This document shows, one piece after another, positions 36,422 through 45,233 of a stretch of 64,000 nucleotides of DNA (within the stretch, counting starts at the first letter, position 1; each line of letters starts with the position of its first letter). Both the position numbers and the translations under genes were made by a program. The stretch lies in NCBI RefSeq assembly GCF_024170505.1, contig NZ_JALJYG010000002.1, positions 124,001 to 188,000 on the forward strand, in the 5' to 3' direction. Origin of the DNA: Methanocalculus alkaliphilus (GTDB lineage: Archaea; Halobacteriota; Methanomicrobia; Methanomicrobiales; Methanocorpusculaceae). The notes under the pieces were generated by a model. The model was given only the letters and a program-made list of their open reading frames with translations, made no database searches and was not told the DNA's origin.

Positions 36422-39400
36422 TCGTCACCTCCTGAAACGAGCCGGAGAGGATCCATCCGGCAGATGGAGCGATAATTGCAGTAATCTGAACATCTCTTCG
36501 GATTATCCGTGATCGGGAAATGACCGCTCCGGATACCTTCAAGATATCGCCTCACCCATCCGAGGGATTCGGAGATGAGATCGTCAAGTGGCCTCTTTCC
36601 GCCATCACGTGAACGTGCAAACAGCAGGAAGTAATCATCCACCGCCTGATCACGGATGAGCGCCTGACACTTCACATCAGCTTTCTTCAGGGTATAATAC
36701 GCCCCTCCGGCAGCAGAAAGGCCCAGTGAGCTCTCGATAGCCCGGATGTACAGGGGGAGCTGGAGTGCGCGCCCGTTGGTAATATCCCCAAGCCCCGGGG
36801 ATGATCCGGTCTTATAGTCAATGGCGCAGAACCTCCCGTCCGGTGTTGTGTCGATACGGTCCACCTTCCCTTTGAGAAGAAGGACCGATCCATCATCAAG
36901 AGCAATCCTGACCGGACCAGGGGTGGATGCCGGATCACTATCCCGATCTGAAGGTGGCATCCCAAACGAGTACTCACAATAGGCAGGAGTAAACGGAGAC
37001 GCTGCCAGATGCATCTCATACCTGAGAAACTCTTCAAGCAGACCTGGCCGATCAGATCCGAGGAGGCCTTCTCCCTCCACGATCCATACCGGGTTGCTGC
37101 GGGCAGAGTCTTTCAGCTCATCCCGGCAGATGGAGCGGATGGCTTCGAGTGAATCGACCAGTGTTCCGGCAGTGGGTGGAGACCGTCCGTCGGCATAGAA
37201 CCGGTATGCTATCCTGTGGATGAGGTTGCCCCGTTCAAGTGCCGTCAGATCCAGATCGATCTCGGGGAGCGGTTCGATCCCAAGGACATACCGGGCAAGG
37301 AATGAGAATGGACAGCGGCCATACGCCTCAAGGGGGGTCGCCGAGAAGACGGTCTCATCCCCGAACCTCTTCAGGAGGGAGGCGGTGATGGCGCCATCCC
37401 CACCAATGATACCGGCAAATTCTCTTCTGTTTTCACCGGTTCTCCGGCCTTCTTCAATGGAGATCCGATCGGCCACGAAGAGGATATCACAGCCGAGGAG
37501 TGATGAGGCCCTGGCCGCCTCCCCTTCTGCAAGGAGGCGACCCGCCGAGATACCTTGTGCAATCCGGGAGTATGCCGATCCATCAGTACTCCCTGCAGCT
37601 TCAGGGAGCCTTTCGATGAAACCCGATCTGAGCAGGATCCTATCTCCATCTGTTGCCGGATAACTCAGAGACAGGCTCTCTCCTGCCGAGAGGAGGGCGG
37701 CAAGGAGGTAATACCGTTCATTACGAATGATCTCCCTGCCTGACAGTGTTCCAAGCTTCTTCGTTTCGGCAGAGGTACAGAGCGGGAGACGGGGCGCGAT
37801 CCGTGGCATCGCACCCTCGGTGAGTCCCGCGATGAAGAGATGCGGAATCCTCATGTGTTGTACTTCACGAATACCTGCCACCGTTACCCGATGCCGGTTG
37901 CTCCTCTCTGTCATCCTCCTCCTTCCTGCTGCCGACGAGAGGATTGAGAGGAATGATGAGAGAGAGATGCGGCGTTCTGGAAGGATGGCTGCTGCTCCCT
38001 CAAGCTCTTCAAGCATCGAGATAAACGCCCTGAGGATCTCTTCTTCTCTGCGTTGCATCACCTCATCACCATCGGACGGAAGATATGGCAGCCCGAGGGT
38101 GGTAAGAAGAGTCCGGTATCTCCTGAGATGGCCGGCGAGGGTCTCCTCGCCCTGAAGTGGGTTCAGCATTTCGATGAGCGATTCGATCCCCGCCAGTGTC
38201 TCCTGGGCATTCGTGATCATCCATTGACGTTTCTGCGCCTTCTCTTCAGGGAGGCGGGCAGCATACTCTTCCAGAGAACGAATATAGCGACCGATCCTCT
38301 CCCGCCACTCTCCCTCACCCCCCCTGATGCCGGCCTTTCGCGAGAGGAGATCCACATTTCCGCTCCTGAGGCGTACTCTTTCTCCATCCAGATCGTGAGA
38401 ATACTGGAAATATGGAGATCTGAGAAGTGAGACGAGATCATCCCGGCGATATCCTGAGAGCGGGAGTGCAGGGAGCTGAAGGAGAGACTGGACAAGGGGG
38501 AACCGAGTCAGAACCTTTCCGGCCGATGTGGAGTATGGGATGCCATATTCGGAGAAGATCTCCTCCGTCATCTCAACCGTATCTGCAACCGCCGGGAAGA
38601 CGAGGGTGATATCACCCGGATCTACCCCTTCATCAATCAGGGTCCGTATCCTGGTGGCAATTCCCCCAAGCTCCTCAACAGAATCACGGTACCGGGTGAG
38701 ACGCAGAGGGGGATCTCCCTCTTCCGGAAGCGGATCATCAAAGAAACGGGCAAGAGCCGGAGGCTGAGAAGCCGGTTCCTCTTCCAAAAGGTTACCAAGC
38801 CATGAGCCGTCATCATAAAAGCAGCGGGAGTCATCCATCCAGGGGAGGGTATACACAAACGTTTCAGCCGACTGTTTCAATGCAAGCACCAGATCCTGCT
38901 CGATGGGGTGGGGCTCATAGAGGCCATAGATGAAGACATTTTTGCGGCCTCCATGACGCCTGATCCGGTCTGTTGCATGGATGATCGCCCCCTGCCTGTC
39001 AAGGAGGTTCTGGTCTGAAAGGTATCGCTGGTACTCCTGGTATACCATTCCGATCTCATCGCTTTTTTGGCCCTGGAGGTCAGAGAGAGCAGCAGGATAT
39101 GCAGTCTTTCGGCTCTGCAGGACATCAAAGAGGACCCGGAGCTCCCCGGCGATGCCGGATATCGAATGCTTCTTTGGTGCAATGAGGGGATATGCCCCTT
39201 CCTCAAGGATAGTAGCGATGATGAGTTCCTTCTCATGATCGCTGATCCGCCTCATCACCCCGGCATCTGTTTCTATGACCGCGTCTGCATAACCAGATAA
39301 GGTTGTAACCGAAGACTCGATGAGCGAGAGCCCCTCATCCAGCAGTCTCTGGCGGACTTCCCCGACGAGGCGGCTCGTTGGAAGGATGAGTACGGTCTGA

Positions 39401-39495
39401 AACGGGGCATCGGCCAACGACACATTCATCATATCGATGATGCGGTCTATATGCTGGCCGGGAAGTATCCGGGTAATAGTATGGTGCGGGATCAT
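36418..39495 (-). CDS. addB: AddB-like protein with Fe-S PD-(D/E)XK nuclease domain
   Basis: A roughly 1025-residue partner of the AddA-like helicase. The N-terminal part has the ILPTSRLVGEVRQRLL helicase-like fold without a P-loop lysine, so it probably does not hydrolyse ATP. The C-terminus is a RecB-type nuclease: CPFSFLARYVLG, later IDYKTGS, then CSDYCNYRSIC. The one upstream and three late Cys residues fit the 4Fe-4S staple of AddB nucleases. Archaea usually resect with HerA-NurA and Mre11-Rad50, so this pair is notable. Start ATG at 39495. Confidence 0.8.
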   Translation of the reverse strand: MIPHHTITRILPGQHIDRIIDMMNVSLADAPFQTVLILPTSRLVGEVRQRLLDEGLSLIESSVTTLSGYADAVIETDAGVMRRISDHEKELIIATILEEGAYPLIAPKKHSISGIAGELRVLFDVLQSRKTAYPAALSDLQGQKSDEIGMVYQEYQRYLSDQNLLDRQGAIIHATDRIRRHGGRKNVFIYGLYEPHPIEQDLVLALKQSAETFVYTLPWMDDSRCFYDDGSWLGNLLEEEPASQPPALARFFDDPLPEEGDPPLRLTRYRDSVEELGGIATRIRTLIDEGVDPGDITLVFPAVADTVEMTEEIFSEYGIPYSTSAGKVLTRFPLVQSLLQLPALPLSGYRRDDLVSLLRSPYFQYSHDLDGERVRLRSGNVDLLSRKAGIRGGEGEWRERIGRYIRSLEEYAARLPEEKAQKRQWMITNAQETLAGIESLIEMLNPLQGEETLAGHLRRYRTLLTTLGLPYLPSDGDEVMQRREEEILRAFISMLEELEGAAAILPERRISLSSFLSILSSAAGRRRMTERSNRHRVTVAGIREVQHMRIPHLFIAGLTEGAMPRIAPRLPLCTSAETKKLGTLSGREIIRNERYYLLAALLSAGESLSLSYPATDGDRILLRSGFIERLPEAAGSTDGSAYSRIAQGISAGRLLAEGEAARASSLLGCDILFVADRISIEEGRRTGENRREFAGIIGGDGAITASLLKRFGDETVFSATPLEAYGRCPFSFLARYVLGIEPLPEIDLDLTALERGNLIHRIAYRFYADGRSPPTAGTLVDSLEAIRSICRDELKDSARSNPVWIVEGEGLLGSDRPGLLEEFLRYEMHLAASPFTPAYCEYSFGMPPSDRDSDPASTPGPVRIALDDGSVLLLKGKVDRIDTTPDGRFCAIDYKTGSSPGLGDITNGRALQLPLYIRAIESSLGLSAAGGAYYTLKKADVKCQALIRDQAVDDYFLLFARSRDGGKRPLDDLISESLGWVRRYLEGIRSGHFPITDNPKRCSDYCNYRSICRMDPLRLVSGGDE

Positions 39496-39564
39496 GAGAT
39501 GGAACTCCAATGCGGGAGGAGGTACGGATCTGCTCTTTCTGAATGTAGTGTTGTCCCTATTAGA

Positions 39565-39606
39565 TTAGATATAATATTCAATAGTTAAATTTTAAGTATT
39601 ATATAT
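39565..39606 (-). promoter_or_regulatory. AT-rich promoter region of addB/addA
   Basis: A strikingly AT-rich block in the gap between addB and mrpE. On the minus strand it contains two TATA-like elements (ATATATAATA near 39597-39606 and ATATTATAT near 39565-39575). The leader to the addB ATG would be roughly 45-75 nt. Confidence 0.4.
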
Positions 39607-39627
39607 CTTCTCCCAGCGTGAGCCGGC

Positions 39628-39677
39628 GGTATATAGAACGACGCTGCCTCATACCTCCGACCAATACCTTTTTTAAT
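39628..39677 (+). promoter_or_regulatory. Probable promoter elements of the mrp operon
   Basis: GGTATATAG at about 39628-39637 and TTTTTTAAT at 39669-39677 are both TATA-like. The second is 23-31 nt before the mrpE ATG at 39700, giving a leaderless transcript; the first would give a leader of some 40 nt. Confidence 0.4.
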
Positions 39678-39699
39678 CCCAAAAGATGATCAGAAACCT

Positions 39700-40215
39700 A
39701 TGAATCTACGGGGCGTGGCCGGTTTCATCCTTTCGGCAGGGATCCTCTTCCTCTTCTGGATCATCCTCTCAGGCCACCCCGATCCTGTCCATCTCGGCAT
39801 GGGGGTTATCGCATCACTCCTGATTGCATATCTCGCCCCGATCTATGATACAACTGACCCGGACACCACCGGGGCAAAGAGGAGCTTCCTCATCGTCTGC
39901 CTCCTCTCCATCCCGTATCTTATCCGGCTCCAGTCCCAGATCATACGGGCAAACATCGACCTGATCAGGATCATCTTTCATCCGGATCTCCCGATCTCCC
40001 CAACCATCCGGAGATTCGAGACTGATCTCACCTCAGATACCGCAAAAGCAACATTTGGAAACTCCCTGACGCTCACCCCCGGGACCCTGACGATGGATAT
40101 GGCCGGTGATGGCACCTGTTTCATCCATTATCTGACCAGACCGGACAGGACGCAGCAGAAGACAGAGATGCTGCACAGGGCTGTGCAGAACCTCTTTGAA
40201 AGGAGGATTGTGTAA
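39700..40215 (+). CDS. mrpE: Mrp antiporter subunit E
   Basis: A 171-residue MnhE/MrpE-type protein with two N-terminal membrane helices and a cytoplasmic domain that ends with the typical TLTPGTLTMDM and a charged tail. First gene of the operon. MrpE corresponds to MbhA in membrane-bound hydrogenases. The stop TAA shares one base with the mrpF ATG. Confidence 0.9.
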   Translation: MNLRGVAGFILSAGILFLFWIILSGHPDPVHLGMGVIASLLIAYLAPIYDTTDPDTTGAKRSFLIVCLLSIPYLIRLQSQIIRANIDLIRIIFHPDLPISPTIRRFETDLTSDTAKATFGNSLTLTPGTLTMDMAGDGTCFIHYLTRPDRTQQKTEMLHRAVQNLFERRIV

Positions 40216-40499
40216 TGGCAGCGACACCTCTGATCGATATGGCCCTCACAGGAACCGGGGTCATCCTTGGAATAGCAGCCTTCATCTGCCTCTATCGCGT
40301 TGCAAAAGGGCCAACCCTGCCTGATCGGATCATGGCAGTCAACATCATCGGAACGACGACAGCCGTCCTCCTCGTCATCGTCGCTACGCAGATCGGCCAG
40401 CCTTACATCATCGATATTGCACTCACGTATGCGATGCTCGGATTCCTTGTGACCCTCTGTGTATCACGGTACCTGACCACCGGGAGGATATTCACATGA
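40215..40499 (+). CDS. mrpF: Mrp antiporter subunit F
   Basis: A 94-residue three-helix subunit with the family's YRVAKGPTLPDRIMAVNIIGT motif and a conserved Asp in IDIALTYAMLGF. Corresponds to MbhB. Its TGA overlaps the mrpG ATG (ATGA). Confidence 0.92.
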   Translation: MAATPLIDMALTGTGVILGIAAFICLYRVAKGPTLPDRIMAVNIIGTTTAVLLVIVATQIGQPYIIDIALTYAMLGFLVTLCVSRYLTTGRIFT

Positions 40500-40923
40500 A
40501 TACCATCCTGTCGTTTGTTTCAATCGGCCTGCTCCTCGCCGGCGGCTTTTTTTTTTAGCTGGCTCCATCGGGGTGCTGCGGTTTCCGGATTTCTTCTGCC
40601 GGCTTCATGCCGCAACAAAATGCGATACCCTCGGCCAGACCTGCATCCTCCTTGGCATTGCACTCTTTGAAGGGTTCTCCCTTCTCTCACTCAAGGTCCT
40701 TGCAATCAGCTTCTTCTTCCTGATCGCAAGCCCCACTGCCGCACAGGCACTCGCCAAAGGTGCATACATATCCGGCGTGCGTCCTGAGCTGGAGGATGGC
40801 ATTGATGAGTACAGAGAGCCGGCAGGGGACTATATCAGAGAGAAAGAAGAGAATGAGGCTCTCATCAGATCCAAGATGGAGGAGACGGTCAGGAGAGAGG
40901 AAGAGAAGGAGGGGGAGCGATGA
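40496..40923 (+). pseudogene. mrpG: Mrp antiporter subunit G, frameshifted at a T10 run
   Basis: The ATG at 40496 overlaps the mrpF stop, and the first 20 codons encode the correct MrpG N-terminus, but the frame ends at TAG 40556-40558, directly after ten T (40547-40556). The -1 frame then continues perfectly with AGSIGVLRFPDFFCRLHAATK, the MrpG core, to the TGA at 40921-40923, which overlaps the next ATG. One extra T would give a normal 142-residue protein. The rest of the gene is intact and coupling to both neighbours is kept, so polymerase slippage, ribosomal frameshifting or a sequencing error are all more likely than true decay. Confidence 0.85.
40547..40556 (+). repeat. Homopolymer T10 tract inside mrpG
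   Basis: Ten consecutive T, exactly where the two mrpG reading frames meet. Such a run is prone to slippage of DNA or RNA polymerase and to miscounting in sequencing. Confidence 0.95.
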
Positions 40924-41471
40924 TCTGGCTCCTAAACGGCGTCCTCCTTGTCGCCCTGATCATCCTTGCAATCTGGGCTTTGAAGACCCGGGATCTCCTC
41001 GTCTCTGCGATGATACTCTCCGTCTACTCCTTCCTGATGGCGATCATCTATGCCCAGCTGAACTCTCCGGATGTCGCCCTCACTGAGGCGGCGGTTGGTG
41101 CAGGGATCACCACCGTCCTCTTCATCCTTGCCATCCAGAAGACGAGCAGGATGGAGGAGGATTCAGATGATGAGGGGATCCAGAAAGGGCCTCTTGCCAT
41201 TGTACTCGTCATCGGGCTGATCCTTGCCCTCGCTGCCGGGGGGATGCCCTCCTTCGGCAGTCCGGATGCCCCGGCTGCGGTAGTGTCCGGAAACCTGTAT
41301 CTCGAAGAAGCAAAGGACGTCACCGGTGTTGTGAACATCGTCACCGCCATCATCGCCTATTACCGATCATTTGATACCCTCGGTGAGGTGACCGTCGTCT
41401 TTGCCGTCGGGATTGGGATCATCGCACTCTTCCTGAAGAGAAGAGAGGAGGAAGGCGATGACGGGAGGTGA
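40920..41471 (+). CDS. MbhD/MbhE-like fused subunit (DUF4040, MrpA C-terminal homologue)
   Basis: A 183-residue membrane protein. The first half is DUF4040-like: three helices with SVYSFLMAIIYAQLNSPDVALTEAAVGAGITTVLF, as in MbhD and the MrpA C-terminal part. The second half, starting near residue 90, resembles MbhE with NIVTAIIAYYRSFDTLGEVTVVFAVGIG. In classical Mrp systems both parts are fused to the large MrpA; here they stand alone. Confidence 0.82.
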   Translation: MIWLLNGVLLVALIILAIWALKTRDLLVSAMILSVYSFLMAIIYAQLNSPDVALTEAAVGAGITTVLFILAIQKTSRMEEDSDDEGIQKGPLAIVLVIGLILALAAGGMPSFGSPDAPAAVVSGNLYLEEAKDVTGVVNIVTAIIAYYRSFDTLGEVTVVFAVGIGIIALFLKRREEEGDDGR

Positions 41472-41883
41472 TATCATCGTTCGGACGATAGCCCGGCTGA
41501 TGGTCCCGTTTCTTCTCCTCTTTGGGGCATACATCCTCCTGCATGGCCACCTCGGGGCAGGGGGAGGGTTTCAGGCAGGGATCATCTTTACGAGCGCACT
41601 CATCCTTGCCGCGATTGGAAGAAGCCGTATCGAACTGCGGTCCCGGCTCGCCGGGTCAAAACTCTGGATCCTTGGCTCTGCAGGAGCGATCATCTTCGGG
41701 GCGATAGGCTTCCTTGGGATCGTATCAGGAGGATCATTCCTCCAGTACAGCCTCTTTCCGCTCCCCTTCCCTGATGATGCCATCCATGCGATCCTGATCA
41801 CCATCGTTGAGATTGGGATCGGCATCGCCGTCTCCGGGATGATTTGCCTCGTATTCCTCACGATAACCGGGAGGGGAGAATGA
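41458..41883 (+). CDS. mrpB: Mrp antiporter subunit B
   Basis: A 141-residue MnhB-type protein with four helices and the diagnostic YILLHGHLGAGGGFQAGII motif. Corresponds to MbhF. It overlaps the previous gene by 14 bases and the next by 4 (ATGA). Confidence 0.92.
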   Translation: MTGGDIIVRTIARLMVPFLLLFGAYILLHGHLGAGGGFQAGIIFTSALILAAIGRSRIELRSRLAGSKLWILGSAGAIIFGAIGFLGIVSGGSFLQYSLFPLPFPDDAIHAILITIVEIGIGIAVSGMICLVFLTITGRGE

Positions 41884-42257
41884 ACGCCCTCGATCCTGAC
41901 TTTATCCTGGGCCATTACAACTACTGGGTCTCGATCGTCCTGATCATGATCGGGCTGTATACAATGATAGCGAAGAAGAACCTGATCAAGAAGTTCATCG
42001 GGTTAAATATCATCGAGACCGCGATCTTCCTCTTCTATATCTCTCTTGGCGACGTTGATGGGGGGGTCGCCCCTATTCTGCCGAAGGAGGGGGCGGAGAC
42101 CGGGGCGATGCTCTATGCAAACCCACTCCCCTCTGCGATGATGCTCACGGCAATCGTCGTCACCCTCTGTATGACGGCACTTGCACTCAGTTTTGCGGTC
42201 CTCATCTACCGGCGGTACGGAACACTCGATGCAGGGAGGCTGATGGAGGAGCTATGA
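41880..42257 (+). CDS. mrpC: Mrp antiporter subunit C (NuoK-like)
   Basis: A 125-residue NuoK-like subunit with three helices: a helix with IGLYTMIAKKNLIKKFIGLNIIETAI, then LPSAMMLTAIVVTLCMTALAL with the conserved Leu-rich end. Corresponds to MbhG. The ATG at 41880 overlaps the mrpB TGA. Confidence 0.9.
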   Translation: MNALDPDFILGHYNYWVSIVLIMIGLYTMIAKKNLIKKFIGLNIIETAIFLFYISLGDVDGGVAPILPKEGAETGAMLYANPLPSAMMLTAIVVTLCMTALALSFAVLIYRRYGTLDAGRLMEEL

Positions 42258-43738
42258 CCCCGATCACCGACCACCTCCCCATCCTCGTTGTGATGATCCC
42301 GGTGATAGCGGCATATATCACACCGCTCGTCGGCATCCTCCTTGACAGAACAGTGAAAGGGATCGCTGTTGCAGCCGTGTCCGTCAATCTTGCCTGCTCC
42401 CTCCTCCTTACGCACCGTGTTCTCATCCACGGACCGGTATCCTACAATCTCTCAGGTGTTGCCCCGCCGCTGGGAATAGAATTTGTCGCGGATCATCTTG
42501 GTGCAGTCCTCTCTCTTCTCATATCAGCGATCACCCTTATCGCAATCATCTACCTCCAGGCGACGATCCCTGATCTGGGGAGGAAGAAGACGACCATCTT
42601 CTATACGCTCATTCTTCTTGCTGCCGGAGCCACGCAGGGGATCGTCCTGACAAATGATCTCTTCAATCTCTTCGTCCTCATTGAGATTCTGGCAATCGCC
42701 ATGTATGGCCTGGTTGCCATCAGGGCTGATGGAAAGAGCCTCCTTGCCGGATATAAGTATCTCCTGATCGGATCAGCAGGGTCTGCCCTGATCCTCATCG
42801 GGACCGGCTTTCTCTTCATCAGCACCGGCACCCTGAATATGACACTAATGGGAGAGATACTTCCGGATATCATCCATTCATGGACGGTTCTTGCCGGCTT
42901 TGCCCTTCTCATAGCAGGTCTCTCAACAAAGATCGGCCTCTTTCCCCTGCATATCTGGATGCCGGATGCGTATGCTCATGCACCCTCCATCACCCCGGTC
43001 ATCTCGACCCTTGCCCTGAAAGCCGGCCTGGTCGCCCTGATCAGGCTTGTGTACGTCATATTCGGCCCGTCACTATCCGGAGAGGCGGTTCCGCTTCCTT
43101 CCGTCCTTGCGCTCCTCGGTGCAGTTGCTATCGTCATCTGTTCCATCGTTGCGTTGCAGCAGTCGGATATCAGGAGGATGCTTGCATATTCAACGGGTGC
43201 AAATACAGGCTGTATCGTCCTTGGCATCAGCCTTGCGACATCAACCGGGCTTGAGGGTGCAATGCTGCATATGATCACCCATACCGTTGCAAAAGTCTGC
43301 CTCTTCATCGCAGCCGATGCCCTGCTGATTCAGGCGGGGATCAGGATGGTTGAGGATTTCCGGGGACTCGCCGATGAGATGCCATATACCATGGCAGGCT
43401 TCTCCCTTGGTGCCATCTCCATAATCGGGATTCCCTTAAGTGGCGGGTTCATGAGCAAGATATATGTGGCAAATGCAGCTATCGGAGCCGGCCTCCTGAT
43501 CTATGCGGGCGTCATCCTCTTCTGGACCCTCCTGACCGCCCTGTACTTCTTCAGGATATTTCGTCTTGCATACTTTGAGCCATCGCATCGAAAACACCGG
43601 CTGGATGAGGGAAAGTGGCATATGATTCTGATTGTTCTTCTCCTCGGGGCGGCGTCCATCCTCCTTGGATTCTTTGTTGAGATCCCGATGGAGATGATAC
43701 GGCCCGCCGCCGATACACTCCTTGGGGGTGGACTATGA
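42254..43738 (+). CDS. mrpD: Mrp antiporter subunit D (ion-translocating, NuoN/M-like)
   Basis: A 494-residue, fourteen-helix subunit of the proton-conducting antiporter family. Conserved features are the charged FNLFVLIEILAIAMYGLVA helix with its Glu, KYLLIGSAGSALILIG, the broken helix with STKIGLFPLHIWMPDAYAHAPS, and QQSDIRRMLAYST. Corresponds to MbhH. Overlaps at both ends are ATGA. Confidence 0.9.
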   Translation: MTPITDHLPILVVMIPVIAAYITPLVGILLDRTVKGIAVAAVSVNLACSLLLTHRVLIHGPVSYNLSGVAPPLGIEFVADHLGAVLSLLISAITLIAIIYLQATIPDLGRKKTTIFYTLILLAAGATQGIVLTNDLFNLFVLIEILAIAMYGLVAIRADGKSLLAGYKYLLIGSAGSALILIGTGFLFISTGTLNMTLMGEILPDIIHSWTVLAGFALLIAGLSTKIGLFPLHIWMPDAYAHAPSITPVISTLALKAGLVALIRLVYVIFGPSLSGEAVPLPSVLALLGAVAIVICSIVALQQSDIRRMLAYSTGANTGCIVLGISLATSTGLEGAMLHMITHTVAKVCLFIAADALLIQAGIRMVEDFRGLADEMPYTMAGFSLGAISIIGIPLSGGFMSKIYVANAAIGAGLLIYAGVILFWTLLTALYFFRIFRLAYFEPSHRKHRLDEGKWHMILIVLLLGAASILLGFFVEIPMEMIRPAADTLLGGGL

Positions 43739-45228
43739 GCGGGGAGGTGATCACGTCTGGTATCCCGGCAGTAGCACTCTGTATCTCGCTCTCCGCGGCA
43801 ATACTCATCGCAGTATTTGGAAACAGAGTCCGCTATCTGAACGAGGGGGTCACGATGGCGGCGGCTCTCCTCAAGTTTGTGCTGGTTTTTTCGATATACC
43901 AGACCATTATGGATGGGGGGGTACTCCAGTTCACACCGGTCACCCTCCTGCCCGGGGTTCCGTTCTCCCTGACGGTCGATCTCTTTGGAATCTACTTCGC
44001 ATTCCTCTCATCGTTCCTCTGGATTGTCACCTCGATCTTCTCGATCGGGTATATGCGATCCCTCAATGAAGATGCCCAGACACGCTACTACCTCTGCTTT
44101 GCCGTCTGTATCGCATCAACCGTCGGGATCGCCTTCTCCGGGAATCTCCTGACATTCTTCATCTTTTATGAGATCCTCACCTTTGCCACATACCCGCTCG
44201 TTGTTCACAATCAGACGAAGGAGGCGATGGACGCCGGGAAGAAGTACCTTGCCTACCTGATGACCGGGGGGATCGTCCTCCTCTTTGCAATTGTTCTCAC
44301 GTACACGATGACGGGGACCCTTGACTTTGCCGAGGGGGGGATACTCAACGGAACCGGGAGTACAGATGTCCTCCGGCTTCTCTGCCTCCTCTTCATCGCC
44401 GGAGTCGGTGTTAAGACCGCAATCATGCCCCTTCATGGATGGCTGCCTGCTGCGATGGTCGCACCGACCCCGGTGAGCGCCCTGCTGCATGCAGTGGCAG
44501 TCGTCAAGGCAGGCGCCTTCGGCCTCCTGCGGATCATCTTCTACATCTTTGGGATGGAACTCTTCACCGAAATTGGCGCCGCACCGTTCCTTGCCGCCTT
44601 TGCCGGGTTGACGATCATCACCGCCTCATTCATCGCACTTGCACAGGATAACCTGAAGATGAGGCTTGCCTACTCCACGATCAGCCAGCTCTCCTATATC
44701 GTCCTCGGGGTCGCCCTTCTTGCACCTGCGGCCCTCGAGGGGGGAATTGCCCATATGATGCATCAGGCCTTCATGAAGATCACGCTCTTCTTCTGTGCGG
44801 GAGCCATCTATGTCACAACCGGGAAGACCCGCCTCTCCGAGATGCATGGGATGGCCGATGAGATGCCCTATACCTGGGCTGCTTTTACCATCGGAGGGCT
44901 TGGCCTCATCGGCATACCCCTGACCGCAGGGTTCATCACAAAATGGTTCATGATAACCGGTGCCCTTGATGCCGGAGCATCGATCTATGTCCTCCTCCTT
45001 CTCATCAGTGCCCTCCTCAATGCAGCCTACTTTCTGCCCCCGATCTACCATGCCTATTTCTCAGAACCATCAGAGACCGGCGACTTTGAGGAGCAGACGA
45101 GCTGGCTCATCAAGTTTCCCCTGATCCTCACCGCTGTGATGGTCATCCTCTTTGGAATAATTCCAAATGCGCCGTACTTCCCTCTGGAGGTGGCAACGGC
45201 AATCGTGAGGAGTATCACCGGGTTCTGA
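43735..45228 (+). CDS. Second antiporter-like membrane subunit (NuoM/NuoL-like)
   Basis: A 497-residue polytopic protein of the same antiporter family as MrpD, with FFIFYEILTFATYPLVVH, KKYLAYLMTGG, GVGVKTAIMPLHGWLPAAMVAPTPVSALLHA and QDNLKMRLAYSTISQLSYI. The His and Lys spacing after VKTAIMPLHGWLP is close to MrpA/NuoL N-terminal domains. It may supply the MrpA function missing as a single protein. Last gene on the plus strand. Confidence 0.85.
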   Translation: MSGEVITSGIPAVALCISLSAAILIAVFGNRVRYLNEGVTMAAALLKFVLVFSIYQTIMDGGVLQFTPVTLLPGVPFSLTVDLFGIYFAFLSSFLWIVTSIFSIGYMRSLNEDAQTRYYLCFAVCIASTVGIAFSGNLLTFFIFYEILTFATYPLVVHNQTKEAMDAGKKYLAYLMTGGIVLLFAIVLTYTMTGTLDFAEGGILNGTGSTDVLRLLCLLFIAGVGVKTAIMPLHGWLPAAMVAPTPVSALLHAVAVVKAGAFGLLRIIFYIFGMELFTEIGAAPFLAAFAGLTIITASFIALAQDNLKMRLAYSTISQLSYIVLGVALLAPAALEGGIAHMMHQAFMKITLFFCAGAIYVTTGKTRLSEMHGMADEMPYTWAAFTIGGLGLIGIPLTAGFITKWFMITGALDAGASIYVLLLLISALLNAAYFLPPIYHAYFSEPSETGDFEEQTSWLIKFPLILTAVMVILFGIIPNAPYFPLEVATAIVRSITGF

Positions 45229-45233
45229 TACTA

